This document shows, piece by piece, positions 55,609-64,000 of a stretch of DNA of 64,000 nt. Where the stretch lies: NCBI RefSeq assembly GCF_000259275.1, contig NC_017735.1:1674001-1738000 (forward strand). The letters run 5' to 3'. Made by a program: the position numbers and the translations under genes. A model generated the notes under the pieces. It saw only the letters and a program-made list of their open reading frames with translations. It did no database searches and was not told where the DNA came from. Numbering within the stretch: position 1 is the stretch's first letter; each line of letters starts with the position of its first letter. The stretch comes from Helicobacter cetorum MIT 99-5656 (lineage in GTDB: Bacteria; Campylobacterota; Campylobacteria; Campylobacterales; Helicobacteraceae).

Positions 55609-58451
55609 GTGGTATGGTTGATTTAAAAGAATTTGTAACAGAGCTTGGTAAGACACAAAAAGAGCTTAAAAATATCATAGAGCAAGCCAAAGATATTGGT
55701 TTAGAGCTAAAGACAAATTCCAAAATTACCCCAGAGCAAGCGGACAAGCTATACAAATACATTGTTGATGGCATTAAAGAACAGGTGCAATCTAATAAGG
55801 TTGCCAAGACTCTTGAAAAAGAAGATTTAGATGAGCTTGCAGCAAAAAGTCAAAAATCTTTGGAGACTTCAAAAATATCTAAGCCTAAAAAAGAAGAAAA
55901 ATCAAGCAAAGAAGCCACTAAAGAAAACACTAGAGCTACTAAGGAAGTCAAAGAAGAAAAAAGGGCTAAAGAGCTTGCCACACCCATTGTAAAAAAGAGA
56001 GAAATAGAAATTGTAAGCACTTTTGAGAATGGAACAAACCTTACAGAAAACGCTTCTATAAAAGAGAGTGCTTCCAAGAGCATTACAAATATAGAGCGAG
56101 AAAAGGCTAAGCAAAAGCTCCAAGAAATCCAAAAAACTAGAGAAGCCCTAAACAAACTCGCCCAAAGCCCTAGTGCCAAGAGAGAAACTAGCACGATAGC
56201 CAAAAGCGAGCAAGAGCATTTAGAAACCAAACGCCATGAAAATATCAAAAGACGCATGGGTATTAGGATTGTTAGGCGTAATGATGAGTCAGAAAATAGC
56301 GTGATTGAGAGCAAAAAGCCCACTCAAAGTGCGGCGGCTATTTTTGAAGATTTCAAAAAAGAATGGCAAGAAAAAGACAAACAAGAGACTAAAAAAGCTA
56401 AAAAACCTAGCAAATCTAAAACCACTTCTATAGCCAAAAACAATAAATCTCATAAAATTGATTTTAGCGATGCGAGAGATTTTAAGGGCAATGATATTTA
56501 TGATGACGATGCCGATGAAATTTTATTGTTTGATTTGCATGAACAAGACAACTTAAACAAAGAAGAGGAAGAAAAGGAGGCACGCCAAAATATCAACGAC
56601 AGGGTGCGAGTGCAGAGAAAAAACCCTTGGATGAGTGAGGGCGGAATCAAGCGCCATTCTAAGAAAAAGCGTGTGTTTCGTAACGATAACAGCCAAAAAG
56701 TAGTCCAAAGCACCATTAGTATTCCTGAAGAAGTGCGTGTTTATGAATTTGCAGAAAAGGCGAATTTGAATTTAGCTGATGTGATTAAAACGCTCTTTAA
56801 TTTAGGGCTTATGGTTACTAAAAACGACTTTTTGGATAAGGATAGTATAGAAATTTTAGCTGAAGAATTTCATTTAGAAATTTCCATTCAAAACACTTTA
56901 GAAGAATTTGAAGTAGAAGAAGTGTTAGAAGGAATCAAGAAAGAGCGTCCGCCTGTAGTTACTATTATGGGGCATGTAGACCATGGTAAAACTTCATTGC
57001 TAGATAAAATCCGTGATAAGAGAGTGGCACATACAGAGGCTGGGGGGATTACTCAGCATATCGGAGCTTACATGGTAGAGAAGAATAACAAGTGGGTGTC
57101 TTTCATTGATACACCCGGCCATGAGGCCTTTAGTCAAATGCGAAATCGTGGGGCTCAAGTTACTGATATTGCAGTGATTGTGATTGCGGCTGATGATGGC
57201 GTGAAACAACAAACTATTGAAGCCCTAGAACACGCAAAGGCTGCAAATGTGCCTGTGATTTTTGCGATGAATAAAATGGATAAGGAAAATATCAACCCTG
57301 ATAAACTCAAAGCGGAGTGTGCCGAGCTTGGTTATAACCCTGTGGATTGGGGCGGAGAGTATGAATTTATTCCTGTTTCAGCAAAAACTGGCGATGGCAT
57401 TGATAATTTATTAGAAACCATTCTCATTCAAGCAGATATTATGGAATTACAAGCCATAGAAGAAGCAAGTGCTAGAGCGATTGTTTTAGAAGGAAGTGTA
57501 GAAAAGGGTCGAGGAGCTGTAGCTACGGTGATTGTCCAAAATGGGACTTTAAATGTAGGGGATAGTTTTTATGCAGAAACTGCATTTGGTAAAGTAAGAA
57601 CGATGACTGATGACCAAGGCAAGAGTATTCAAAGTTTAAAACCTTCTATGGTCGCTCTCATTACAGGCTTGAGTGAAGTCCCTCCAGCTGGTTCAGTCCT
57701 AATAGGGGTAGAAAACGATTCTATCGCACGCTTACAAGCTCAAAAGAGAGCGACTTATTTACGCCAAAAAGCTTTGAGTAAAAGCACTAAAGTGTCTTTT
57801 GATGAGCTTTCAGAAATGGTGGCTAATAAGGAATTAAAAAATATTCCTGTAATCATTAAGGCTGATACACAAGGAAGCCTAGAAGCGATTAAAAACAGCT
57901 TGTTAGAACTCAATAACGAAGAAGTAGCCATTCAAGTGATTCACTCTGGAGTTGGGGGCATTACAGAAAATGACTTGAGTCTTGTAGCAAGCAGTGAGCA
58001 TGCGGTGATTCTAGGCTTTAATATCCGCCCAACTGGTAATGTGAAAAACAAAGCTAAAGAATGGAATGTGAGTATTAAGACTTACACGGTGATTTATGCA
58101 TTGATTGAAGAAATGCGTTCGTTATTACTAGGCTTGATGAGTCCTATTATTGAAGAAGAGCATACCGGACAAGCTGAAGTGAGAGAAACCTTTAATATTC
58201 CTAAAGTTGGCACCATAGCAGGGTGTGTGGTGAGTGATGGCGTGGTTACTCGTGGCATTAAGGTGCGTTTGATTAGAGATGGTGTTATCATTCATACCGG
58301 CGAAATTCTCTCTTTAAAACGCTTTAAAGATGATGCTAAAGAAGTTTCTAAGGGTTATGAGTGTGGGATTATGCTAGAAAATTATAATGAGATTAAAGTG
58401 GGCGATGTGTTTGAAACCTACAAAGAAATTCATAAGAAAAGAACCCTTTAA
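55605..58451 (+). CDS. infB: Translation initiation factor IF-2
   Basis: This 948-residue GTPase brings fMet-tRNA to the 30S subunit and promotes subunit joining. The first ~380 residues are a very charged Lys/Glu-rich linker. An IF2_N helical domain follows (VYEFAEKANLNLADVIKTLF). The G domain has GHVDHGKTS (G1), DTPGHE (G3) and NKMD (G4); the C-terminal domains end with VFETYKEI. The ATG at 55605 overlaps ylxR and may be coupled. Intact. Confidence 0.98.
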   Translation: MSGMVDLKEFVTELGKTQKELKNIIEQAKDIGLELKTNSKITPEQADKLYKYIVDGIKEQVQSNKVAKTLEKEDLDELAAKSQKSLETSKISKPKKEEKSSKEATKENTRATKEVKEEKRAKELATPIVKKREIEIVSTFENGTNLTENASIKESASKSITNIEREKAKQKLQEIQKTREALNKLAQSPSAKRETSTIAKSEQEHLETKRHENIKRRMGIRIVRRNDESENSVIESKKPTQSAAAIFEDFKKEWQEKDKQETKKAKKPSKSKTTSIAKNNKSHKIDFSDARDFKGNDIYDDDADEILLFDLHEQDNLNKEEEEKEARQNINDRVRVQRKNPWMSEGGIKRHSKKKRVFRNDNSQKVVQSTISIPEEVRVYEFAEKANLNLADVIKTLFNLGLMVTKNDFLDKDSIEILAEEFHLEISIQNTLEEFEVEEVLEGIKKERPPVVTIMGHVDHGKTSLLDKIRDKRVAHTEAGGITQHIGAYMVEKNNKWVSFIDTPGHEAFSQMRNRGAQVTDIAVIVIAADDGVKQQTIEALEHAKAANVPVIFAMNKMDKENINPDKLKAECAELGYNPVDWGGEYEFIPVSAKTGDGIDNLLETILIQADIMELQAIEEASARAIVLEGSVEKGRGAVATVIVQNGTLNVGDSFYAETAFGKVRTMTDDQGKSIQSLKPSMVALITGLSEVPPAGSVLIGVENDSIARLQAQKRATYLRQKALSKSTKVSFDELSEMVANKELKNIPVIIKADTQGSLEAIKNSLLELNNEEVAIQVIHSGVGGITENDLSLVASSEHAVILGFNIRPTGNVKNKAKEWNVSIKTYTVIYALIEEMRSLLLGLMSPIIEEEHTGQAEVRETFNIPKVGTIAGCVVSDGVVTRGIKVRLIRDGVIIHTGEILSLKRFKDDAKEVSKGYECGIMLENYNEIKVGDVFETYKEIHKKRTL

Positions 58452-58786
58452 TGAATGTCCATAAAGAACGCTTAGAATCTAATCTCTTAGAACTATTGCA
58501 AGAAGCTTTATCAAGCTTGAATGATAGCGAGCTAAACTCTTTGAGTGTTACTAAAGTAGAATGCTCTAGGGGTAAGCACCATGCTCATGTGTTTGTGCTT
58601 TCACAAGATTGTAAAATCCTTTCAAAATTAAAAAAGGCTGAAAGCTTGATTAGGCAGTATGTTTTGCAAGCAAGCGGATGGTTTAAATGCCCAAAGCTTA
58701 GTTTTGCCCTAGATAATAGCCTAGAAGAGCAACTCCGCTTAGACGCACTATTTAATCAAATCGCTGAAGGGAAAAATGATGACTAA
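58451..58786 (+). CDS. rbfA: Ribosome-binding factor A
   Basis: This 111-residue KH-like cold-shock factor needed for 16S 5'-end maturation has its start overlapping the infB stop (TAATG). The domain includes [20 protein letters not shown]. Standard infB-rbfA-rimP order. Confidence 0.92.
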   Translation: MNVHKERLESNLLELLQEALSSLNDSELNSLSVTKVECSRGKHHAHVFVLSQDCKILSKLKKAESLIRQYVLQASGWFKCPKLSFALDNSLEEQLRLDALFNQIAEGKNDD

Positions 58787-59219
58787 AATGGTAGAAGAAA
58801 AAATTGAAGGTGTCATTGAAAGCTTGGGCTACTTGCTCTATGATGTGAGTCTAGTTAAAGAAAATGAGCAAAATATTTTGAGAGTAAGTCTCAAAAATCC
58901 TAATGGGGCAATTAGCTTAGATATATGCCAAGAAGTGAGTGAAATTATTTCACCCTTATTAGATGTGTGTGATTTTCTTAAAGACGCTTATATTTTAGAA
59001 GTGAGCTCTATGGGTTTAGAAAGAGTGCTTAAAACCCCCAAACACTTCAAACTCTCTTTAGGCGAAAAAGTAGAGGTTCGGCTGATTAACAAAGAGAGTT
59101 TTCAAGCTATTATTAAGAATGCGAATGAAACAAGCGTAGATTTTGAACTAGATGACAATACCATAAAAAGCGTAAATTACAAAGAATTAAAAAAGGTTAA
59201 AACGCTGTTTGAGTGGTGA
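58776..59219 (+). CDS. rimP: Ribosome maturation factor RimP
   Basis: This 147-residue protein assists 30S maturation. Features: [52 protein letters not shown], then a C-terminal SH3-like domain. It overlaps rbfA by 11 bases and ends the translation-factor operon. After it the chromosome enters a decayed region. Confidence 0.93.
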   Translation: MMTKMVEEKIEGVIESLGYLLYDVSLVKENEQNILRVSLKNPNGAISLDICQEVSEIISPLLDVCDFLKDAYILEVSSMGLERVLKTPKHFKLSLGEKVEVRLINKESFQAIIKNANETSVDFELDDNTIKSVNYKELKKVKTLFEW

Positions 59220-59322
59220 GATTAGATTTGTTTTTTGGATTTTAAATGGTTTTATTAGGGCGTTAGAAATTTTATCACACCAACACAAGGGAGAAGGCTT
59301 TTTGAAAGTGGTTTTTAAACCT

Positions 59323-59423
59323 AAACATTAAAAATATTTGGGATTTCTATCTAAGTTGTTTTTTAAAAAATCTCAAACCAAGGCTTTAACATTTAGACAA
59401 AATCCCAAATATCTTTAATGTTT
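59323..59423. repeat. Long inverted repeat downstream of rimP
   Basis: AAACATTAAAAATATTTGGG with its next four bases (59323-59346) is the reverse complement of 59400-59423 with one mismatch in 24 positions; 53 bases lie between. A second nested pairing (TCTCAAAC with GTTTGAGA) is also possible. It may terminate the rimP operon or be the outer part of the decayed IS605-type element. The stretch 59220-59469 holds no gene. Confidence 0.65.
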
Positions 59424-59469
59424 GAGATGTTTGTCTTAGTGCCACAAGGCACTATAAAAAATAGTAAAG

Positions 59470-59866
59470 TTAGCCTTGATTTTCTATATACGCTTTGATA
59501 GTTTCAGAGTTAGTCTCAAGGGTAGAACAAGCAAAAATCCATCAGTGAGAAAATGTTTTAACTTTTGAGAAAAGTGTTTTTGTAACAAGGGGACAAATCT
59601 CTTATCTCGCCAAATCCTATAAGTAGTGATTTGTTTTATTCTAGCAATAATAGAACAACTAGATATTTTAGGAATATATTGTATCATTAGGCGTAAATGC
59701 TCTCATATCACTTTCCATAGCAATAATTATGAAGTTGCTTTGAGTAGCTATTTCATCAACAATAGCCTTAATAAAATTATTCAAATCCCCTTGTAATAAC
59801 TTTTTTCTATACTTACACACTAAAATCAAATGAGCTTTTAGGTTATGCTTACTTCTATTATAATAG
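59470..59866 (-). pseudogene. TnpA transposase remnant (IS605-type)
   Basis: Minus-strand pieces read SKHNLKAHLILVCKYRKK near the N-terminus, then after a frameshift QYIPKIS, IARIKQITTYRIWRDKR, and finally SETIKAYIENQG ending at 59470. The order matches IS605-type TnpA. The HUH histidines are changed (HLHLL is now LRLM-like) and at least two frameshifts are present, so it is inactive. Confidence 0.75.
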
Positions 59867-59971
59867 GAACATATCCCCTTAGTTTATAGTGATTTTCTTT
59901 CTTTTTTTATCCTTGTTTTATTTTTATAAAAACATTGTATAACTATACAAGATAAAAAATAAGGAGTATTT

Positions 59972-61205
59972 TTGCGAAATGCTATTAAGTAATTGAATTT
60001 ATCCTAATGTTAAACAAAAAGAGCTAATCTCTAAGCATTTTGTCTGTTTCTTGGGTAGTGTAGTTCTGCTTTATTAGATTGCAGACAAAAGCAATACGCA
60101 CCATTAAAGAAACTTACTTTACTCTTACATTAGGTCTTAACTCAAATCAAGCAACAAGAAAAATACGCCTATCTTAATGTGTGTAACTCTCAAAGTAACT
60201 CAAATGGCGTTAAGACAACTTGTAACAGCAACTTAATAATTTTTTTAGCAAAAGAGCTAAATACCCTAAATTCAAATCTTAGAATTACGCTAAACAATCT
60301 TTCAAAGACAAAAACAAATGCAATCCTAAGAAAATGTAGAAATCAAAACAGAAACTAAAAAAATCACACTTCCTAAATTTAAAGTTGGCATTAAGGCTAA
60401 ACTACATAGAGCTTTATCTAAAGATAGCGTAATCAAACAAGCTTGTTTCTTGTATGAGCTTCTAAATATTTTTGTTCTATCTCTTATGAGACTAAAGAGC
60501 CTATTCCTAAGCCTACAATTATAAAAAAAGCTGTAGGTTCAGATATGGGTTTATCTAGTCTTATTGTAACAAGTGATAAGAGAATACCCTCATATTCGCT
60601 TTTATCAAAAACTAGAAAATAAACTCATAAAAGAACAAAGGAGATTAAGTAAAAAAACAAAAGGTTCAAACAATAAAAAGAAATAAACTAAAGATGATAG
60701 ATACAAAATAAAGATAGATAAAACTAGGGTAGGAATTATCCAAAGTGCTTGTAGGGTTTTCTCAAGTAACGCTTGTGGAATTTCCTCTAATAGGGTTAGT
60801 TCTAAATATGGCAACATATTAGACTTAGCTAGTTATAAAACGATGAAACAAGTTGCCCATTATATTTAGAAATTGGGCAATTTAATATAAATGGTTTAGC
60901 TTTAAAATCAAAAATATTTTTTATGGTTTTATTATTATGTAATGGAGAGGTTTCTCACGCATGTGTAGATAAAAAAATCAAAACATTGTTTTTTGTGCGT
61001 TTAGCATGAAGCCCTATAGCCCCCTTGTATGTGTGGCTCAAGTACTCTTAAAAAGATTAAAAAGCACTTGGCAAAATAGATAAAAAATGGTTAAAATTCG
61101 TTTGTTCTTTTAAAAAATGTTGCTGTATGAGACGAGAGAATGAAAACAAGATGCCGTAGTCATGGCGGTTTTAGAGCTTGTGGCGTTTGGGGTAATTTTA
61201 AGGCA
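59972..61205 (+). pseudogene. TnpB remnant (IS605-type)
   Basis: Starting near a TTG at 59972 with AAGGAG ahead, pieces in several frames read IYPNVKQKELISKHF, QIKQQEKYAYLNV, SNQMALRQL, YPKFK-like and VGSDMG-like segments. At 61175 comes GGFRACG, the usual C-terminal TnpB signature. Many stops and frameshifts intervene. It marks the edge of the CRISPR-Cas remnant. Confidence 0.65.
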
Positions 61206-61255
61206 ATAACCATTTATTTTTCATTTATTCATATTTATAAAATCCAAGCACGGTC

Positions 61256-61592
61256 TCAAAAATAAGGCAAAACTTCTAGTTTCTCTTTAGCTTTTGCTTG
61301 CTTGATACAAGTTTCCATCATTTCATAAAAGGTTGCATTAATCACTTTTCTAGCCCTTACATAAGCGATTTTAGAGCGTAGCATTTGAATAATAGGTAGG
61401 ATATTTTCTTTATATTCCTTATTGTCCTTGTATCCCATGTTTTTTTCTTTTATATTCTAAAATATAGTCATAAAATTTTCACACTTGTGTGCTAATGGTT
61501 TCCAGTTTGTCTATAGTAGCTTTTGCTGATTTTTGTGCTATTTCTCCAAATCATTCAGGTTTTTGCGTGTAGTCTAAAATAATTTCTTCCAT
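61256..61592 (-). pseudogene. csm2: Csm2 (type III-A CRISPR-Cas small subunit) remnant
   Basis: An ATG at 61592 after AAGGATAAAA opens MEEIILDYTQKPE, then an in-frame TGA, then FGEIAQKSAKATIDKLE, a second TGA and KFYDYILEYKRKK. A frameshift then leads to the 60-codon frame 61256-61438. That frame contains NILPIIQMLRSKIAYVRARK and INATFYEMMETCIKQAK. The segment L..LRSKIAYxxxR...FYE.....I fits the helical core of Csm2, the small subunit that lines the crRNA-target duplex. It lies next to csm1, as in type III-A loci. Csm3 should follow but the sequence runs into the IS605-type remnant. Confidence 0.65.
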
Positions 61593-61607
61593 TTTTTATC
61601 CTTAAGT

Positions 61608-63009
61608 TTAAGGTTGTATTCTTTGATAGATGTATTCACGCAAAAAGACTTTAACTTCCTTTGGATTTTTCTCTATTTTTTTGGATTTTCTATGTCTATA
61701 TTCCTTACAAAAGTAAGATTAATTGGAATTTCCACATAGAAGCTTGCATAAGTTCTTCTATTTTAACTTCTTTGTATTGAAGTTTTTATCCATTTCTACT
61801 AATTCTAACAAGCGGTATAAAAAGGCGGTGGTATTTTCTTTGTTCTTGCAAGTCTTTATAAGTCTCTTTTAGGGCTTTATAAACATCTAAATAGTCATTC
61901 CATATTATTGTTTCACCAAATAGATTTAAAGCGTTCTTTTCATCATTGTCTTTGCCATTATTGCTATTTGTTTTTATTTTTAATGTCTTTTGCATTTTTT
62001 TAACAGCTATTCACTAGCCTGTGCTAGATAAGAAATAGGGGTATTAGATTTAGCGATGCAAATACCAAAAGAAACGCTTAGTTTGTTGTTAACAAAACTT
62101 CTAAAATATTTTCTAATTTGTCTAGCTAAATCCAACACTTCGTTCCATGTCACTACTAAAAACAAATCATCGCCACCAGCAAACACCATGTAAGTATTAG
62201 GAAATTTTTCTTCCATAAGCTTTGTTACATATAAAGAAAGGAAATATTAAGATTGTTTGAAAAAGTGTCAAATTCTTTAAAACTTTTTACTTCTAGTTTG
62301 TCTCTGTTAGCTAGAGTGATTGCCAAGCCTAATAAAAGAACTACAAATTTCACAGCTTTCATCATCTATTTTAATACGATGCATGTTGCACATGGGACAT
62401 AGAGTTTGATGGTTTAAATCTTTGTCATAAGAAAAGGTTATTTATTCTTTTGTCTTGTGTAGAAGATCAAATTTATTAAATTTGGCTTGTTATTCTTTCT
62501 CGCTAATTGCTTCTCTTAGTTTTGTATATTTGCCGTATTGAAAACTTTTTTATTAACACTTACATCATTATCTTTTGACTTCTTATGGCAAAATAATTTT
62601 ACCCCACTCAAACCAAAAAATATTTCATAAAATAGTTATCCATTGTTTTTTGAATATCTTTTATGATATTTTCATTTAAATTTTTGGAAAGAATTTCTAT
62701 TTTTCCAGCTTTTGAATATGGTTTGTAAGTTTTATCTCTGCCATATTTATCACAAATAAATTCTATTAAATAATCTGTAAAGATTTGAATGAACGCCGAC
62801 TTAGCTCTTAGCACCTTAGTGGCGTATTCGGTCGTGAGATTATCAAAAATGAATTTTTGTATCCCATAAAAATCTCCAGCAATCAAGCACATTTCATCAG
62901 TCAAAAGACTATCAATATCTTTATAATGATTGCCTTTAACATCTTTGTAAAATTTTTTATTAAAACCTATATTTTGATAAATTTCTTCAAAATTTATTTT
63001 CTCACTCAT
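61608..63009 (-). pseudogene. csm1: Csm1/Cas10 (type III CRISPR-Cas) remnant
   Basis: Pieces in order on the minus strand follow. 62608-63009 begins MSEKINFEEIYQNIG and holds LIAGDFYGIQKFIFDNL and KVLRAKSAF (first Palm domain, typical of Csm1). Near 62360-62400 CPMCNMHR and CEICSSFIRLG form the zinc ribbon. 62007-62216 contains VFAGGDDLFLVV, the GGDD of the cyclic-oligoadenylate-making Palm. 61786-61995 has NLFGETIIWNDYL, the C-terminal part, and the tail ends near 61608 with FLREYIYQRI. Stops and frameshifts break it at least four times. There is no HD nuclease domain before the first Palm. Its start overlaps the cas6 stop (ATGA). The remaining length, ~467 codons, is short for Cas10. Confidence 0.8.
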
Positions 63010-63721
63010 TCTAACCCCTTAACTTCAATTTTTCCTAATCCAAACACGCAAGATTTGCCCACACCTATAAGCTCGCCTAATTTTAGCACTTCAAAACTTT
63101 CCTTATTCAAGCCTTTAATTTTCACACTCCCCACTAGCCCCCCAAATTGCGGGGTTTCATCTGTCGTTGATAAATGGAATTGATTAAGTCCTTTAGCTCC
63201 AAAATCTTGGCATCTCTTAGAAAGCGATTATCCTTTTTAATCCTTAAGGGCATAACCAATTCCAAGATGATGTTTTCAAAACGCTCTTTAATGCTAAAGA
63301 TTTGTTGGCTATTTTTTGGCAAACTGATTTCTTCATGATTCAAACAATTTGTTTCATTAATGAGCATACTAAAATCTTCATAAGTCTTTTTCTCTTTACC
63401 TAAGCCGATGTTTTTAAGCATTTCTAATAACGCACTTAGCACATAAGCAAGCTCCTTGGTGGCACGATTGAATAAATACAAGTTAAAATCATATTCTCTA
63501 GCGCCTAGTTTAAAATCCAAGCGATACGCATGAGTAGTGTTTTTAATCTCAAAAAACGCACAATACAAGCATTTTTCTTTAGCAATACATTCGCCATGTT
63601 TATTGGGTGGATTTAAACACACGATTTTTTTAAGCGCTACGCCAAAGGCACCCCTAATTTGACTACCCATAAAAAAGGGTGGCTTATCCTTGATTTTTAT
63701 GGTGATTTTGATGTAGTTCAT
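63006..63721 (-). pseudogene. cas6: Cas6 crRNA-processing endoribonuclease, single frameshift
   Basis: The first 195 codons (63134-63721) show a Cas6/RAMP protein: MNYIKITIKIKDKPPFFMGS, RGAFGVALKK and a Cys-rich loop (CIAKEKCLYC). A one-base change near 63195 shifts the frame. The other frame carries on with FHLSTTDETPQFGGLVGSV and ends GVGKSCVFGLGKIEV, the glycine-rich loop that grips the repeat RNA in Cas6 proteins. Restoring one base would give a complete protein of ~238 residues. It overlaps both neighbours by ATGA, so all three genes were translated together. Cas6 cuts pre-crRNA for type III complexes. No CRISPR array is in this window. Confidence 0.75.
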
Positions 63722-64000
63722 TTTTCATACTCCCTAAATCTTACATGCCTAAAGATAGAAGTTTTGACCAACTCGCCTTTTTCATTCACGCTTTCTGCGC
63801 ACTCTCTTTTGGTGGTGGCATACACACAAAGTAAGCCTAAATTTTGACAAAAATTTACCATATTAAAAGCCGCTCCAAAATCCCCACTAATCAAAACCAT
63901 ATCATTTTTTGTAGCGTTATGTTGGATAAATTCTTTTATAGGATTTAAATAGTCTTTTAAGCTTTTCTAATTGACTAGGCACTTGAGACCATAAAATTTG
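63718..64000 (-). pseudogene. NYN/PIN-like nuclease-domain protein of the csm operon, partial and frameshifted
   Basis: The 3' part reads DMVLISGDFGAAFNMVNFCQ, LLCVYATTKRECAESVN and FRHVRFREYEK. The VLISGD strand followed by a helix and a CVYATT-like strand is the core of NYN (LabA-like) domains. Upstream, VPSQLEKLK lies in another frame than KDYLNPIKEFIQHN, showing a frameshift near 63957. The gene continues beyond the window. It overlaps cas6 by ATGA and would be an accessory protein of the CRISPR operon. Confidence 0.55.

Larger units (their letters stand above)
59439..61205 (+). mobile_element. Decayed IS605-type element, different from the intact IS copies
   Basis: A small hairpin (GTGCC ACAA GGCAC, 59439-59452) lies where an IS605-type left-end hairpin would be. 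Then come divergent remnants of tnpA (minus) and tnpB (plus). The size of about 1.8 kb fits the family. The proteins differ clearly from those of the intact copies, so this is an older, separate element. Exact ends are not defined. Confidence 0.6.

Noticed and set aside
55850-56323. 157-codon minus-strand frame within infB
   Set aside because: It is the shadow of the Lys/Glu-rich IF-2 linker, which gives Leu/Ser/Phe-rich antisense frames.
59220-61255. Possible CRISPR array next to the csm remnant
   Set aside because: I looked for regularly spaced direct repeats of 25-40 bases here and from 61440 to 64000 and saw none. Only one inverted repeat pair is present.

Overview
The 16S rRNA gene, Helicobacter-type outer membrane proteins, AT-rich coding sequence and long blocks in H. 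pylori gene order place this window in a close relative of Helicobacter pylori, perhaps a species such as H. cetorum. That is an inference from recalled sequence; no database was searched. Where H. pylori synteny or locus tags are mentioned, they come from memory. || LAYOUT. 1-3.8 kb: a small membrane protein, a DMT-family transporter and an outer membrane protein carrying a metzincin-type HExxHxxGxxH motif. 3.8-5.9 kb: a solitary 16S rRNA gene with flanking processing arms and no 23S/5S or tRNA beside it. 6.2-17.3 kb: a truncated conjugative element of the ICEHptfs/TnPZ kind. It has a helix-turn-helix-like gene, a TOPRIM/primase-like gene, virB2, virB3, virB4 and topA, plus a broken lipoprotein gene and a ribbon-helix-helix gene. 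An intact IS200/IS605-family element (copy 1) sits in the 3' end of virB4. 17.3-28.6 kb: a nuclease remnant, zinc alcohol dehydrogenase, GT8 glycosyltransferase, two outer membrane proteins, the porGDAB operon, purB and a phase-variable outer membrane protein that is currently out of frame. 28.6-36.2 kb: dapE, mnmG, an SLC13 transporter, cdsA, dxr and a SPOR-domain protein with a CT repeat in its signal peptide. 36.4-46.6 kb: a junk island with a truncated ORF, a decayed IS256-family element, a decayed prophage segment with a second identical IS copy (copy 2), and an HNH nuclease fragment. 46.6-59.2 kb: housekeeping genes, namely ruvB, panB, three outer-membrane-type proteins, a degenerate M23-like protein, minC, lpxC, a tsaB-like gene, thrB, ylxR, infB, rbfA and rimP. 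59.3-64 kb: a decayed, different IS605-type element, then the rotted remains of a type III-A (Csm) CRISPR-Cas locus on the minus strand (NYN-domain gene, cas6, csm1/cas10, csm2), cut off before csm3. || MAIN POINTS. (1) The csm remnant is unexpected in the H. pylori lineage. It still shows the Cas10 GGDD motif, a zinc ribbon and the Cas6 glycine-rich loop, but every gene carries frameshifts or stops. (2) The two 1938-bp IS copies look identical and both follow TTTAT. This predicts their target site and a TnpB target-adjacent motif. Removing either copy in silico restores the reading frame of the interrupted gene. (3) Simple-sequence tracts mark probable phase-variable loci: C10 in an outer membrane protein (OFF), CT8 in the SPOR protein (ON) and A13 upstream of the GT8 gene. 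(4) A lipoprotein-like frame in the conjugative element is interrupted by two in-frame TAA codons with no frameshift.
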